Of a stretch of 64,000 bases of DNA, positions 32,990 to 44,991 are shown one piece after another (within the stretch, counting starts at the first letter, position 1; the number at the start of each line of letters is the position of its first letter). Under the pieces are notes generated by a model, which worked only from the letters and a program-made list of their open reading frames with translations, was not told the DNA's origin and searched no databases. A program made the translations under genes and the position numbers. This DNA is from Agrypnia vestita. Lineage: Eukaryota > Arthropoda > Insecta > Trichoptera > Phryganeidae. The stretch spans positions 1 through 64,000 of the forward strand of contig JADDOH010004250.1 in assembly GCA_016648135.1 (NCBI GenBank). Direction: 5' to 3'.

Positions 32990-34260
32990 ACGGTATTAGT
33001 TGATCAAGTCGGGAAAAAATTTGCCGCTAAAGCACTGTCAGAGAAACGCTGCCTAATCCGTTAGAGACACATAAAAGTCGCGCAGGAAAGTCAGTGGTAG
33101 CATATACCTACTTAGAAAATAAATATCTTTTATGACAAAAAAATGTCTTTTGTAAAATTGGGGGCAGTTTGAAATTTTTTTTATTATTATTTAAAATTCA
33201 TTCTATCATTAAAACATTATTTATTTCTATTTATCATAACAAGTGTATTGTCTAAAAACTTATTAACCAGGAACTTATTCCTAAAATTGTATTTAGTGAT
33301 TGCGTTAGTCTGAATATTATTCTCAATTTATTTTATCATTCATTATTTTTCATAATTAATTATTAATTAACTGTAAAAAGTATATTGTGTAACTACATCA
33401 TATTCAATTCATTATTAATTATAAATTAATCGTAAAAAGTGTATTGTGTGACTATATTATATTCAAATGTTCACAGAATATTCTACTTTGTACTTTAATG
33501 TCACTCTAGGACCATCCGTTGGGGTCATTATTGACTGGTTGATGGTCAGTTTGTTAAAAAAAAAAACCGTAAGCTACATCACAGATATTTAATTTCAAAA
33601 TAAGTTATTACCTTCTTTTCTGTCTCGCTTGACAGATAATCGACGCAGTAAAAATGTACTTAACGTACGTAAAATGCACGTAAAGTTGGAATATACAATG
33701 AAAAAAATCTGTCCCTTTAGAAGATCACACAATAAAAAAATATTTGTCAACTGCAGTCAATTCGTAGTCTAAAGAGAAAGAATACAAAACAAATAGTTTA
33801 AGCAGGAGCATATTCGGTTCAGTAAAATTGTCATACGGAATGAACAAACAAATAAGACGCGCGCAAACAAGCAAATTGTTTTATATAATGAAGCACTGAT
33901 ATGACGTTGGAAGTGAAATACATCGGAATTAAATCTGTAGTCATTAGTTATGGAATTATACGATAATACGGCTAGAATTTTACGTGGTCTTTTCATAAGA
34001 TAAGGATAATTTCATTTATATTTATTTCCCAGAATATTTATTAATGCACAGATTGTTGGCTTGTTTGCAGTTATTTGGAAAAAAGTCGGTAATTTGAGAG
34101 CCACATAAATAAATAAAATAAAGAAAACCTTAATAAGATTCTTAATCAATGAGTGCATCGTGAATTAATATTATAAGTAAAGAATAAAAAATGTAAAGTT
34201 ATTTAAAAATAAGCGAAAAAAAATCTTAAATTGCGTTTTTTGTAAAATAAGGTTTTTTGA
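32990..34260. other. AT-rich, one two-unit tandem repeat at 33345-33465
   Basis: Two units of about 60 bp share TGTAAAAAGTATATTGTGT and TATTCAATTCATTATTAATT-like blocks. No gene. Confidence 0.45.
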
Positions 34261-34264
34261 ACTT

Positions 34265-34750
34265 GAGACATACTGATTCTCTAACTTCCGCCTCATCGCG
34301 CCATTCCCTCGTACGTAGGCAGGGGTAGAGAGATGATAGAACGCCATATTGCTCTATTCTGGCACACCACTTTTGCTTCGGCTACATTCGTACATCTTCT
34401 CATGCATGCTCTACAATTGTTGAGGCTTTCAACAGCGTCATCCTCCAATGCTTGTAGTATCTGATCATGCCAGGTCTTTCGCGGATGCCCTTTATTTCTG
34501 TTGCCTTCAACATTCGCCCCATATATTTTCTTAACCATCCTTTCATCGCTTGTACGTTCATCTCAGCACTCCTTTCTCTATTCTGTCTACCCACTGCGGC
34601 CAGCATTACATTCACTTCTAATTTGTTCATTCCTCACTCTATCGACCAAAAGATTTTCACACATGCGCCTAAGTGACCGCATTTCCACCGCATTCAGTAT
34701 AATTTCATTAATTTTTTGCCAATTTCAGGCTTCCATATTGGCTCGCAGAT
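34265..34750 (-). mobile_element. RTE-like retrotransposon 3' end
   Basis: Minus-strand peptides MVKKIYGANVEGNRNKGHPR and GMIRYYKHW-type shifted frames, plus RACMRRCTNVAEAKVVCQNR, mark the same tail as at 6515. Frameshifts between blocks. Confidence 0.75.
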
Positions 34751-34828
34751 ACAGAACTTCGATTTTGCTGTTTTTTTCTTTTTTTTAGAATAGGCAAGAT
34801 TCCACGATGAAGGGCGAAATCTAATTTA

Positions 34829-35236
34829 TTAATGTATATTATAGATATCTCACAGAGACGAAACTGTATTTATTATGGGAAAGTAGGTATAGAAGTCATT
34901 GGGTGTACATAGGACTTATGACCTATCTTTATGGTTGGCTTAAGTGATCACTTTACACAATTGTAACATTCGCCAATTCCACCCATGATAGAATATACCA
35001 TGCTTATTCATTTTTTGGAAGTTGTATATATGTTCAAATTGCGTGGAAAGCTTTCACATATGAGTTGTAAGCGCCTTTCCATGCGGCCTGTACAAAGCCA
35101 TTTTCATTCCCCTAAATCCCCACAGATGTCGCTAATGAGAAAATATACATTGATTTTTTACGGAATTTTGAGAGCAATATACTTACCCATAATAAATACA
35201 GTTTCGTCTCTGTGAGATATCTATAATATACATTAA
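34829..35236. mobile_element. Dispersed TIR family 'C', complete copy with TTAA flanks
   Basis: About 50-bp perfect inverted ends (TGTATATTATAGATATCTCA.. and complement), immediately flanked by TTAA at 34829-34832 and 35233-35236. Interior includes GGCTTAAGTGATCACTTTAC. No coding capacity. TTAA would suit a piggyBac-type mobilised MITE, although other copies do not all have TTAA. Confidence 0.8.
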
Positions 35237-35717
35237 TTAATTAATAATGTCTCTGTGACATAAATCCAGCACTGTTCTGAAAGATTTGAACAAACTCAAA
35301 ATATTCTGAAATCTAATTTAATTTAAATTGATCACATCACACTGCAAAATTTCGGGACATCCTGTGGGCCAGCCGCTATGCAAATAAATGAAAGCGTTTA
35401 TAAAAGCCGAGCGTTTGATTGAAGTACTCTGCGAAAGATTACAGGGAATGAAAGCAATATTTATTGATTTTATCACCCGACAGTCGAGAAATGACCCGAA
35501 TTTCCATTCATCTGGTACTAACGGGAAATAGCGCGATAGAAAATATCGCAATAACATTTTTATATTCATTTTCAGGTTTATTTTATTACACCTTTAGCAG
35601 TACCGAGGTATACAATAACAGGCGTCCCTTTTTAAATAAAAATATTTTGGATTTTGAAATTTAAGGCATTGTATTTTTTTTAATCGAACATAAAAAATCT
35701 AAATATACCCGTAGTAA

Positions 35718-36181
35718 CCCTAGAACCACAGCATCCTAATTTAGTTACATGAATCACAACATGGGTTGTTGGCGACCCGAAATAAAAAGACGATATTAAA
35801 GAAAATTATAAACTTTAATAAACTTCATCACTTTAAAAAACATTCTTTGGAAGTTTTAGGAACATATGGAATGAGAAAATGATAAAGAAATAACTTAAAT
35901 TAAGCACATTGTGAACAAATAGGTAACCAATGCTTTGCACATATATTTTTGAAACACTTGACACATCGCTCTCTGCTCTTCCTTACTACAACACGGACGA
36001 CCCCAAACGATATTTACTCCAAAACTAATAAACGTGTGCACTCCACAAAGCGTCACGGGAAACTAACATGCAAAGACGCAAGATAGTCAGACGCACAAAG
36101 TTCTAAGTCAAATTCTCGCTAAAATAATTTGAGAACACATACTCGTGGGGTCACCCTCGACCCGATGTTGTGGTTCTAGGG
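35718..36181 (-). mobile_element. piggyBac-type element, deleted
   Basis: Ends CCCTAGAACCACAGCATC and complement of GATGTTGTGGTTCTAGGG; right end followed by TTAA, left preceded by GTAA (decayed). The minus strand at about 36010..35900 encodes the Cys-rich transposase tail (RERCVKCFKNICAKHWLPIC then SQCA and stop), showing the C-x2-C and C-x4-H/C-x2-C pattern of the family. The catalytic part is gone. Confidence 0.85.
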
Positions 36182-36317
36182 TTAAAATTTAACACTGGTA
36201 TAGAATTTACATTTGAAAAATTGATGTACTCGGTGAGCTTTAGAACTAGTTTGTAATACTAAAAGACACAAGACGTTTGTATCTCTCTTATCTCTATTTT
36301 TTATATGGAATTGCGGT

Positions 36318-36375
36318 GGGCCCCGCCTGTCACGCGAGAGATCTGGGTTCGGTCCTGCGCCCAGTACATTTTTAT
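36318..36375 (+). repeat. tRNA-like B-box fragment
   Basis: GGGTTCGGTCCTGCGCCC follows GCGGTGGGCCCCGCC. Only a B-box-like match; too short to fold a tRNA. Confidence 0.25.
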
Positions 36376-36522
36376 TTAATTAACTGAATGGAGAAGTTTC
36401 ATGATGCAGATAATATCATATTTAATTTAATGGAATTAAAATGTAGATCAAAACTAATAAAACAGTGAAAAAAATCGTTGAAATCTGTCAACAAATAACA
36501 GAGAAAAAGCTTATTAAATTAA

Positions 36523-36709
36523 GGCCGGCGCCGCAGTACGCGGATTTTCCGCCGCGGCTCTTCGGTCGCGGAGCGCCGCTACATTTATTTCCACACATTA
36601 TGCACTTATCAAACATACTACTCGGATGATCGGTCGATCAATCGCCTTGCCGATTTGACGCGACGGAAAAGACGCGGCGGAAGATACGCGCAGTGTGGCG
36701 CCAGTCTTA
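36523..36709. mobile_element. MITE with GGCCGGCGYC..ends, copy 2 (opposite orientation)
   Basis: Ends GGCCGGCGCCGCAGTACGCG and complement of ATACGCGCAGTGTGGCGCC. The interior (GATCATCCGAGTAG complement) matches copy 1 at 23468 in the opposite orientation. Confidence 0.8.
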
Positions 36710-37204
36710 GTATGTTATCGCGGTATGATTGACCTTCAACTCGCCTATGACGTCACGCGTCCGCATAGCCGGGCACCGGAGCATGAGCAGCGATGTACGC
36801 TGGGTGCGAGAGATGACGTCACGCGACTCCACCGGACGGAACAAAATTATTCATAGACCGGGAACTGGGTAGAGTTTGTAAAATATGACGACCGCATTCT
36901 GACAATTGATTCAAGTCCAGAAAAGCTTAAAGATTAATATTTTGAATGTTGCCAGAAACCCTGTTGGTCCAATTTTATTTTATACCCTCTCCCGCAGCAA
37001 GTAAATCGATTGAGTACACGTTATTGAGCTATTTTAATGATTATTTTAGTGTCATTAGTTAATTTTTTAAAAATAATTAAAGGTAATAAGGTTGTCAAAT
37101 AAAATTAAAATAGAAATTATTAATAAAAAAATCATAAGTTAAAGATAAATTAAAAGATATATACACGAAAGAATTGCAAATAATCGATTATTCTTTTTAT
37201 TTTA

Positions 37205-37270
37205 TTTACGCAACAGGCCAAAAAGCCTAATTATAGAAGCGAAACACATCACAAAACACCCAGGCTTGAG
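37205..37270 (-). mobile_element. SINE 'B' 3' fragment
   Basis: The complement reads GTTTTGTGATGTGTTTCGCT and TCTATAATTAGGCTTTTTGG, matching the body of the SINE at 54459-54690. Confidence 0.6.
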
Positions 37271-37529
37271 GAAGGTTTTTATCATTTATTTAACTTTTAT
37301 TCAAGGGAATTAATTCTTCATATTATAAATAAGTTACCGTAATTTTAGTCAAACGTTTTGCATAAAATAAGTCAGAAATAATGGGAAAAAAAACGCAAAC
37401 TTTGATATTGCAACTCCATAACAAACATGACCTAATATGGTCATGGTTGCTTGAAAATTTTCGAGTCATAATCAAGGCAGAAATCCACCTGTAAAGTATT
37501 ACGGACTAGCTCTGTTACACCCTGTATAA
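37270..37529 (+). repeat. Dispersed family 'F' copy
   Basis: Runs AAGGTTTTTATCATTTATTT to CTCTGTTACACCCTGTATA with all family blocks (AAAATAAGTCAGAAATA, GGTCATGGTTGCTTGAAAAT, ATCCACCTGTAAAGTATTAC). Confidence 0.8.
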
Positions 37530-37626
37530 GCTTAGGAAAGTCATGCTTCAATGTTCTCACTGCACGCCCATGAAGGTTAGATATATTTTATCAGTGTGTA
37601 GGTGTACCTCTCCAAAAAGAGACACT

Positions 37627-37940
37627 AAGGCCCGATTGCGCCATCAGAAGTAGGAGTAAGAGTTAAGCAAAAAGCATAGATTTTTACGAAAACGAGTGTT
37701 TTGATTGGTGGAGAACGCAAAAATCTATGCTTTTTTCTTAACTCTTAGGCCTCAGATACACATGCTTATTTAGTGGCACGTGAGCATGCGCAGTATCGAC
37801 CTTCTCTAGGCCTTGCTCATTAGTGGCATGTGTGTACGCACATTGCTAGTAATGAGCATGCCACTAGCCATACAACCGCCGGTTGATTTATGAGCATGCC
37901 ACTAAGTGGTATGTGTACTTCTGATGGCGCAACAGGCCTT
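37627..37940. mobile_element. MITE with shared AAAGCATAGA core, copy 3
   Basis: Outer arms AAGGCCCGATTGCGCCATCA and complement; inner AAAAGCATAGATTTTTACG and CGCAAAAATCTATGCTTTT. Between them lies TTAGTGGCAYGTG-type repetition at 37750-37915. Confidence 0.75.
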
Positions 37941-38209
37941 ACTTGAGAGGGGAATTGAACTGATTTTACGAATATTTTTGTTCGAACCTATATTGCCGTA
38001 CACGCGTCTGAGGCAAGTAAAGCGTGCGGGACATCGTCGCTATAAGCTGAGGTAAATACGTTCAAGATTAGGATTGTTGAATAAATATCTTTCGGCGTTC
38101 TAAATTCCTCGACAAATAATGTGAAAATTAAAAATGTAAATATTTAATACCTTACGTAGTTGGTTTTATGGCGCAGCAATTATTAAGGATGTTCCGAGTA
38201 TTGAGTGCT

Positions 38210-39207
38210 CAAATGCTATACGAATATTAAAAAAGTTCAGAATATTTTGAGCATGACCAAATTTTTCATGAACACAATACTGGATTTTATCCATAGGGGG
38301 ACATAATTAATCAAGATATATTATAAGTGTCTCATAGAGTAGACGAAGCAACTTTTTTAAATGGGAAAGTAGATATGGAAGTCTTTTTGGGAGTTCTCAG
38401 GGATTACGACCTATCGTACGACTGGCTTAAGTGATCACTTTACACAATGTAACTTTCGCCATTTCCACCCATGACAGACATCTATCAAATTTTTGGATGT
38501 TGTATAGATGTTTAAGTTACACAACTTGTTTCGTATGTGAGTTGTATTTTTATTACCGCCACCTGCAGTCCAATGCTTTTTCATTCCCGTAATCCAATAC
38601 AGATGTCACTATTGATAATGAGCTATCTATATTTTGATTGGAGCTTTTAAAGCAATATCCTTTATGTGTGTATATGAGATTCTTCAGAGTTATTAACATT
38701 ACACTACAATATGCATAAAAATTATTTCAATTTTTAACTCCCTTTTAAACCAGTTTTTTATATAACTGTAACTGGTTATTGATATTTTATACGAACCGTA
38801 TGTTTTTCCGAGATGCGATTTTCGACGTTTCGTTGAATTCTTATTCAACGAAACCTTTACCCGCGGAGGTAGAGGGCGGACTGATTACTGCTTCCGAGGG
38901 CGTAAATTATATGCACTTTGTTGTGGAGTGTTCACTTCTTCTACGATAGAGGTCGCCAGTGTGCATGACGTTGAATAAGAATTCAACGAAACGTCAAGAA
39001 TCGTATCTCGGAAAAACATACGGTTCGTATAAAATATCCGCAACCAGTTACAGTTAAATATGTCTAACGACCGTAATAACAACCTTAACTCATTAACAGT
39101 TTTTTATATTTATTGTGCAAAGTGATCACCCAAAAAGACTTCCGTACCTTCTTTTCCATGTAAAAATATAGCTTCGTCTCTGTGAGACATCTATAATATA
39201 TCTTGAT
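38210..39207. mobile_element. Dispersed TIR family 'C' interrupted by a Penelope-type pair
   Basis: Left flank and TIR (TATATTATAAGTGTCTC, 38306 on) and right TIR (CTCTGTGAGACATCTATAAT, near 39178) belong to one family 'C' element. A Penelope-type inverted pair (38763-39056) lies inside. Typical internal GGCTTAAGTGATCACTTTAC is present at 38424. Confidence 0.65.
38763..39056. repeat. Inverted pair with hammerhead-like boxes (variant type), second copy
   Basis: Outer ends TAACTGTAACTGGTT and AACCAGTTACAGTTA are exact complements; inside, GATATTTTATACGAACCGTA and its complement. A short minus-strand frame through here ends AYNLRPRKQ then stop, a basic tail of unknown affiliation. Confidence 0.55.
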
Positions 39208-39288
39208 TAAATTTTTTATTTATTTCTTCAAAGTGAAATTAACATCTCCAAAGACACATCAATATTTCCTAGTTAAGTCCCATCCTTG

Positions 39289-41052
39289 TAGGGATGGGCG
39301 TTGAATGGACGGACTAGTTGAAATCAACCGTTGACGTTGCATCGACGCGTCGACCGTTTACGTTTAGCGCATGGACTAGTTGAATTCGTAGACGGTGGAC
39401 AGCGGACGCCGTGGTCGGTGGACGATTCGAGATTAACGCAATGCAAAGCAACGAGCGAGAGCAAGACAAAACGTCTCCGTTTATTTCTCTCGCTGTCGAC
39501 TTGTAGATGCCATAGACGTCATAGACGGCTCGACGGGTAATTTCATTTCAACTCTAAAGTACACTACCATAGAGTGCAGATCTGTGTACACGAACTATGA
39601 CTAGAGATTTGAAATTTGAATACATGCGTAGCGCGAGATAGGCTTAATAAGCTATTATCCATTATTTTTTACTTGATTTATTGTGATGTCACGTGCGACG
39701 ATTCGGTGAATTCCCAATTTTACGCCGTATAAAATAAAACAATTCTGTTTAATTATTTTATTTTTTATTGAACTATTATTAATTAATAGGCCGGCTAGAT
39801 ATTTTTCTTAAATCAATATTTTATTCGATCGATCTCGACTTCTTATATATTTACCTGAAAAGGATGCTAAAATTTAATTATTGTGTTATTTCGTTACTTT
39901 TCAACTTTAGCATATAAATGATAAACAAACTTGTAGGGAATAAAATTTTCTATACCTAACTATGGTCCTTATTCAGGAGTCCAACATTCATTGTTGTATA
40001 TGTAATACAATCTTGAATTTAGGTTTAATTAATTTTTATTATAAATTCCCTATTTTCAACTTTGTAGATAAAAAAATTAATCTATTATAATTTTGTTTAC
40101 ACCACTTTTTATTGGTTTTTTACATGTTTCGGGAACAATGTTCCTTTTCTCAAATTGAGCCTTAAACTAAAGTTGACAAATAATACAGATATGTTTATTT
40201 ATTAATAATGTCACCACAAAGTTAAAGTCTGACTTTGAAAGATGTATTCTTCAATAAATTTCTAGATAACATCTCAAATGTAAAGTATTTTTAAATTATG
40301 TATTTATTTATAAATTTATAGATAATAAATAAATGTAAAGGTTTTTATAATTTTATTTAACTTGTATTGAAATGAATGAATTTTTCGTAATCGATTTGAG
40401 TTAGTGTAGTGATAGTCCAACGTTTTACAAAATATAATACTCATAATCAAGGCAGGAATATAGTCCTGCTAGGTTATTATTGTTTTACAAATAACCCTGT
40501 ACACATGTAATAATGTGTATCTAATATATTATTTTATACACACATTGCCTTGTACTTTATATTTTTAATTTTTATACACATATTTTAATGCTTATACCCG
40601 ATACTTTCACTGCTTATATATGTAGTTTATATTTATATTTTACTGCCTACACCTGATATTGTTGTGTATACCTACTTCTTTCTTTATTATATATAGAAAG
40701 AAGTATATAAAACAATATGTAAAAGCCTATAAACAAATAAATAATAAAATATTTCTTTTTACATGTAAGCACAGCGGTTTTACTTTCCCCGAAACTATAT
40801 TCCTTCGAACTTCTTTAAATTTTAAAAATTAACGTAATAAAAATAACCAACGGTTGTGCCGTCGAGCAGCGTCGCGTCAAACCGTAGACAGTTGACTATC
40901 GTCCCGATGTTTAGATAAACGTCCGCGACGTCCGTGTAACGAAGTTGACGCGTCAACTAGTTGACGAATTCAACTAGTTGATCGTCTCGTCGATGGATGG
41001 ACGTGGACGGTCTCGTTTCGTCGACGGGAAATACGTCGACGACCCATCCCTA
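39289..41052. mobile_element. Large non-autonomous hAT element with perfect 8-bp target duplication
   Basis: CATCCTTG occurs at 39281-39288 and at 41053-41060. Element ends TAGGGATGGG and CCCATCCCTA. Subterminal regions are rich in CGTCGAC, GACGCGTC and ACTAGTTGAA(T)TC motifs in both orientations. The 1.76-kb interior holds no transposase; it includes a Penelope-type end (near 40083-40165) and a family 'F' fragment (40365-40470). Confidence 0.9.
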
Positions 41053-41299
41053 CATCCTTGAAATGTTTTTGTCGCAGGTATCTTCCGATTAGAATTTTTG
41101 GGATATTTCGCCGAATCCGAAACGCCTGACAGAAAGGCCTACATGCACACGGCAAAATATCCCAGCATAATAGCCGTGAAAACCCGTGAACATATTTCAG
41201 ATAGAGAAATCTTAACCTTTCGCAGTGAAGTGCTTCTAAATCGATATTGTGAACTTTCCAGACATCTTTTGACACATTATATAATATGATCACAGACTG

Positions 41300-41560
41300 C
41301 AGATAGCTGGTTAAGAAAATGTATGGGGCGTGTTGAAGACAACATGATAGAGGGCGTCCGCGAAAGACCTGGCACGATCAGATACTACGAGTATTGGAGG
41401 ATGGCCCTGTTAAAAGCCTCAACGACCGTAGAACACGTATGAGAAGATGCATGAATGTAGCCGGAGCAAAAGTGCTGTGTTAATTAAGATAGAAGAATAT
41501 GGCCTTGTATCCTCTCTGCCTACCCCCGCGGGGAAACGACGTGATGGTTAGGTAGTTAGT
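41300..41560 (+). mobile_element. RTE-like retrotransposon 3' end
   Basis: GAGGGCGTCCGCGAAAGACC, then CCTCAACGACCGTAGAACAC and TACCCCCGCGGGGAAACGAC blocks mark the tail of the family. Confidence 0.75.
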
Positions 41561-41810
41561 TAGACTGCAGGAACAACCAATTACTCGATCTGATTGCACA
41601 GGAAAGTACGTTGTGTTACGAATTTCGGACAGGAAATGACACTAAAATGCTTTTGATTGAAAATTACATGCAATCAACAGGTCAGTATATGTCTTGTGAA
41701 ATTAAAATTCTTGCGAAATGGCACCAAATATTGTAAATGAATGATGGCTGGAAAGAACATATAGATGGAAATAAATAGTTGATTTTGAGATATTCAGACA
41801 AGATAATTTT

Positions 41811-41975
41811 GAGTAGCTTGTTGGTGTAGTGGTCACGACGCTCGCCTAGTGATCTGGTGGTCGGTGGTTTGAGCCCCATTCCGGGACACAAGCGTTCAGC
41901 GCTTAGTTTGAAAATAGCAAGAATATTGATGCGACACGTATTCCGTGTACGCATTTCTATTTAAAAAAAAAAAAA
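41811..41975 (+). mobile_element. tRNA-derived SINE 'A', near-complete copy
   Basis: GAGTAGCTTGTTGGTGTAGTG head, A-box-like TAGTGGTCACG, B-box-like GGTTTGAGCCCC, body TTAGTTTGAAAATAG and A-rich tail. ATAATTTT on both sides may be the target duplication. Confidence 0.8.
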
Positions 41976-42164
41976 TGGATCGGAAAATAATTTTTAAAAA
42001 TTAGAAAAAAATGACATACACGATAAATCATCGTTGTGGTTCAGCAAGAAACTTGAGTGACATAAGAGTGGGTAATTTACTAAATCAAATGATCGTACAT
42101 TAGATCCAAAAGAAAATGATAATATAAAATATAATCAAAATAAAGTCTATTATGAAAAAAGTTA

Positions 42165-42860
42165 AATAACTTTTGTTATACAGAATGTCTCAAAAAATTT
42201 TGAAATTAAACAGGAATCCATTTACACTCTGGGTGAAAAGTCAACAGATCATGGGATTAAAGATCGCATTTTTTTCGCAATATTTCTGACATATCGACGG
42301 CTCCTACGTATAATATCGTAACCCACAAAGCGACGATTTTGAGTTTGTTCTGTATTTCATATGTTTTTAATTATATATTTAATTCCTAGAACGATTTTTT
42401 TTTTTTATAATAACAAAATATTTATTGCAATATATTTATTTTTCCTTCTTGGAATTAAAGATATAATTAAATACACATGTGTATACACAAAGAACTCAAA
42501 ATCTTCGATTTGTAGGTTACGATATTATACGTAGGAGCCGTCGATATGTAATTTTATAAAACATTGGACTATCACTACAGTAATTTATATGGAATATTTT
42601 TAATTCATTCATTATTGAAAAAAAAATACAACGGTGTCATTTATTCCCGTAACTTTCGATATTTTACCCAAAGTAAAAATAATATTTTCTGTTCAATTTC
42701 AAAATTGAATGAAGGAGACGAAAATGCTAAAAACTTTGCAAAAATTGTTTTTTTTTTATTAGATCACGGTTGCTTCAACATTTTCGACTCATTATCAAGG
42801 CAGGAATCCACCTGTAAAATATTTGCTACTAGCCACAAGACATCCTGTATATTACTATAT
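42165..42860. repeat. Dispersed family 'F', foldback copy with nested inverted repeat
   Basis: Both termini (TATACAGAATGTC and GACATCCTGTATA) are of family 'F'. Inside, a second inverted repeat (42291-42547) has about 95-bp arms beginning ATATCGACGGCTCCTACGTA. The interior is non-coding. Confidence 0.7.
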
Positions 42861-42899
42861 GTTTGAATGTAAAATCATGTATAAGCCATATGTAAATAT

Positions 42900-43795
42900 A
42901 CGTATACCTACTGATGTATGGAAGTGAAGCCTGGAGCTGGCACAAGAGGAACGAAAATAGACTGAATGCAGTGGAGATGAGATCCCTTAGACGTACGTGT
43001 GACAAATCCATTTAGGATAAAGTAAAGAATTAGGATTTTAGGAATGAAATGAAATGTAAAGCTTATGTTAGCTAGATATTAGAAAGTTTAGTTAAGTTAA
43101 GAAAAATTAATTAGATATTAGAAATGAAATGAAATGTAAAGCTTATGTTAGCATAATTAATAGGAACAGGTAGATGAGTTTGTGTACTTGGGAAGTATGT
43201 TCGATAGAAGAGGGAATGTTGAGAAAGATTTCGAAAGGAGAGTGACTGCGGGGAATAGGGTGAACGGTGCTTTGAACGCTATAGTTTCTAATAGAAATAT
43301 GTCTACCGAGGCAAAACTAGCGGTACATAATGGAATTCTGGTACCAACACCGATGTATGGAAGCGAAGACTGAAGATTGAATGCAGTGGAGATGAGATCC
43401 CTCAGACGTACGTGGGGCAAATCAATTTATGATAGAGTAAAGAATGCAGATACTAGGAACGAATGTAAAGCTGATCTTAGCATAATTAATAGAATTAAAA
43501 AAGGGTTTGCTCAAGTAGTTTAGGCATGTCGAGCGAATGAATGAGGAAAGAATGGAAAGAAAGATACATAACGCGAGTGTTGACGGTGCCAGAAAGAGAG
43601 GGCGACCGCGGAAGACGTGGCACGGCCAGATTAGCCAGATACTGGAAGATGCTCCCGTCAGAAGCCTCACCAACCGTCGAGCTTGCATGCGAACATGTAT
43701 GAACGCGGATGAGGCGAGGATTGTACGTCAGGACAAAAGAGTGTGGCACTCTGTCCTCCCTGCTTACCCCCACGGGGAAACGGCGTGATGATAAG
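42900..43795 (+). mobile_element. RTE-like retrotransposon, two overlapping partial copies
   Basis: First copy 42905-43160 contains an internal duplication of GAATGAAATGAAATGTAAAG. The second, 43165-43795, starts further upstream in the ORF: VYLGSMFDRRGNVEKDFERR and NGALNAIVSNRNM. After frameshifts it reads GRPRKTWHGQISQILEDAPV and RVWHSVLPAYPHGETA with a stop. This is the reverse-transcriptase thumb to the C-terminal end. The most complete copy of its family here. Confidence 0.85.
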
Positions 43796-43819
43796 TAAGC
43801 TTAAAAATAACAGTAGTAA

Positions 43820-43971
43820 AACTGAGCGTAGGTATACAAGTTTTGACGGCGCGCGCAAGTACCGGAAGTCAAGGCCGTAGGCATTATTTATATTTACATT
43901 CGCGAATACTATGCCAAATTATCTGCATTCGCGAACACGCGTTTTATAGTATTCTGATCATCCCTGGTAGC
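43820..43971. repeat. Possible hAT right end
   Basis: Ends ATTCTGATCATCCCTG with two inverted/direct TTCGCGAA motifs inside. No matching left end or duplication found. Confidence 0.3.
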
Positions 43972-44049
43972 TGCCTAGCTATCTTCAGATGCACGGTAAT
44001 AGGATAGAATCAAAAACACGACCCGAAAACCTATTTGCAATGTAATAAA

Positions 44050-44345
44050 AACAGAATTGATTAAATTTAACGGCACTAATACTGGCGCGCGCGGCAATGA
44101 ATGCGCCAACACTGCTTATTGCTTTCGCCGGTCCTTCAATGGACCACTGTCCCTCGGCGGATGTGGAACGCGTATTCTGGTCTTCGCGAAGGGTTTCCGT
44201 GCGATTAGCGAATTAAATGAAACGGGACAAGTAAACACCCCGACGCGAATAGAAGAGCACTGTGCATTGTGTGTCGGGTCATCATTTTCTCCGGACGGGA
44301 CAGTCGGTACCATTCATGACTGCGGCGGTACTTAACAGTACAAAG
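44050..44345. other. GC-rich patch without recognised product
   Basis: Open on both strands for about 90 codons, but I recognise no domain on either. Composition contrasts with surroundings. Possibly old retroelement or gene fragment. Confidence 0.3.
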
Positions 44346-44365
44346 TTTACCTGTTACCGACTATG

Positions 44366-44895
44366 CAGGGTGTAGCAGAGCTAGTCCACAATACTTTATA
44401 GGTGGATTCCTGCCTTGATTATGAGTCGAAAATGTTCTAGCCACCGTGACCTAATATCAGTAGTTATGGAGTTATGCAATATCAAAGTTTGCATATTTTT
44501 TCAATATTTCTGACTTACTTTTTACAAAACGTTGAAGTATTATTACAGTAGCTTACATCGATTACGAAAAATTGATTCGTTTGAATAAAAGTTAAATAAA
44601 ATAATAAAAACCCTGAAAAAATTCCAAATGGAATGTTTTCCAATTGGAATTGGAAGGTTTTTATCATTTTATTTGACTTTTATTAAAGAGAACGAATTTT
44701 TCATATTAAATAAAAGTATAATGATAGTCCAACGTTTTGCAAAAAAATAAGTCAGAAATATTGAAAAAAAAATGCAAACCTTGATGTCGCATATCTCCTG
44801 AACTATTGATCATGGTTGCTTGAACATTTTCGACTCATAATCAAGACAGGCATCTACCTGTCAAGTATTGTGGACTAGCTTTGTTACATCTCGTA
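44366..44895. mobile_element. Dispersed family 'F', complete foldback copy
   Basis: Two about 230-bp inverted arms meet near 44630. Ends are GCAGGGTGTAGCAGAGCTAG and complement CTAGCTTTGTTACATCTCGT (diverged). This copy indicates that the dispersed single-arm copies elsewhere are half elements. Confidence 0.75.
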
Positions 44896-44991
44896 TATAT
44901 GTTGTGTTCGTGTTTACAGGTATAAACACCAACACAACGAAACGTGCCTCGTACGCACTGCTTACACATACTAATTCGATTGTCTTCTTAA

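Noticed and set aside
36748..36825. Two TGACGTCA sites as CRE regulatory elements
   Set aside because: No gene nearby and no supporting promoter context; short motif expected by chance.
39331..39540. Arg-rich frame inside the hAT element
   Set aside because: Consists of subterminal CGTCGAC-type motifs, not protein-coding.
44116..44313. GC-rich minus-strand frame as a conserved protein
   Set aside because: No recognisable domain; opposite strand equally open.
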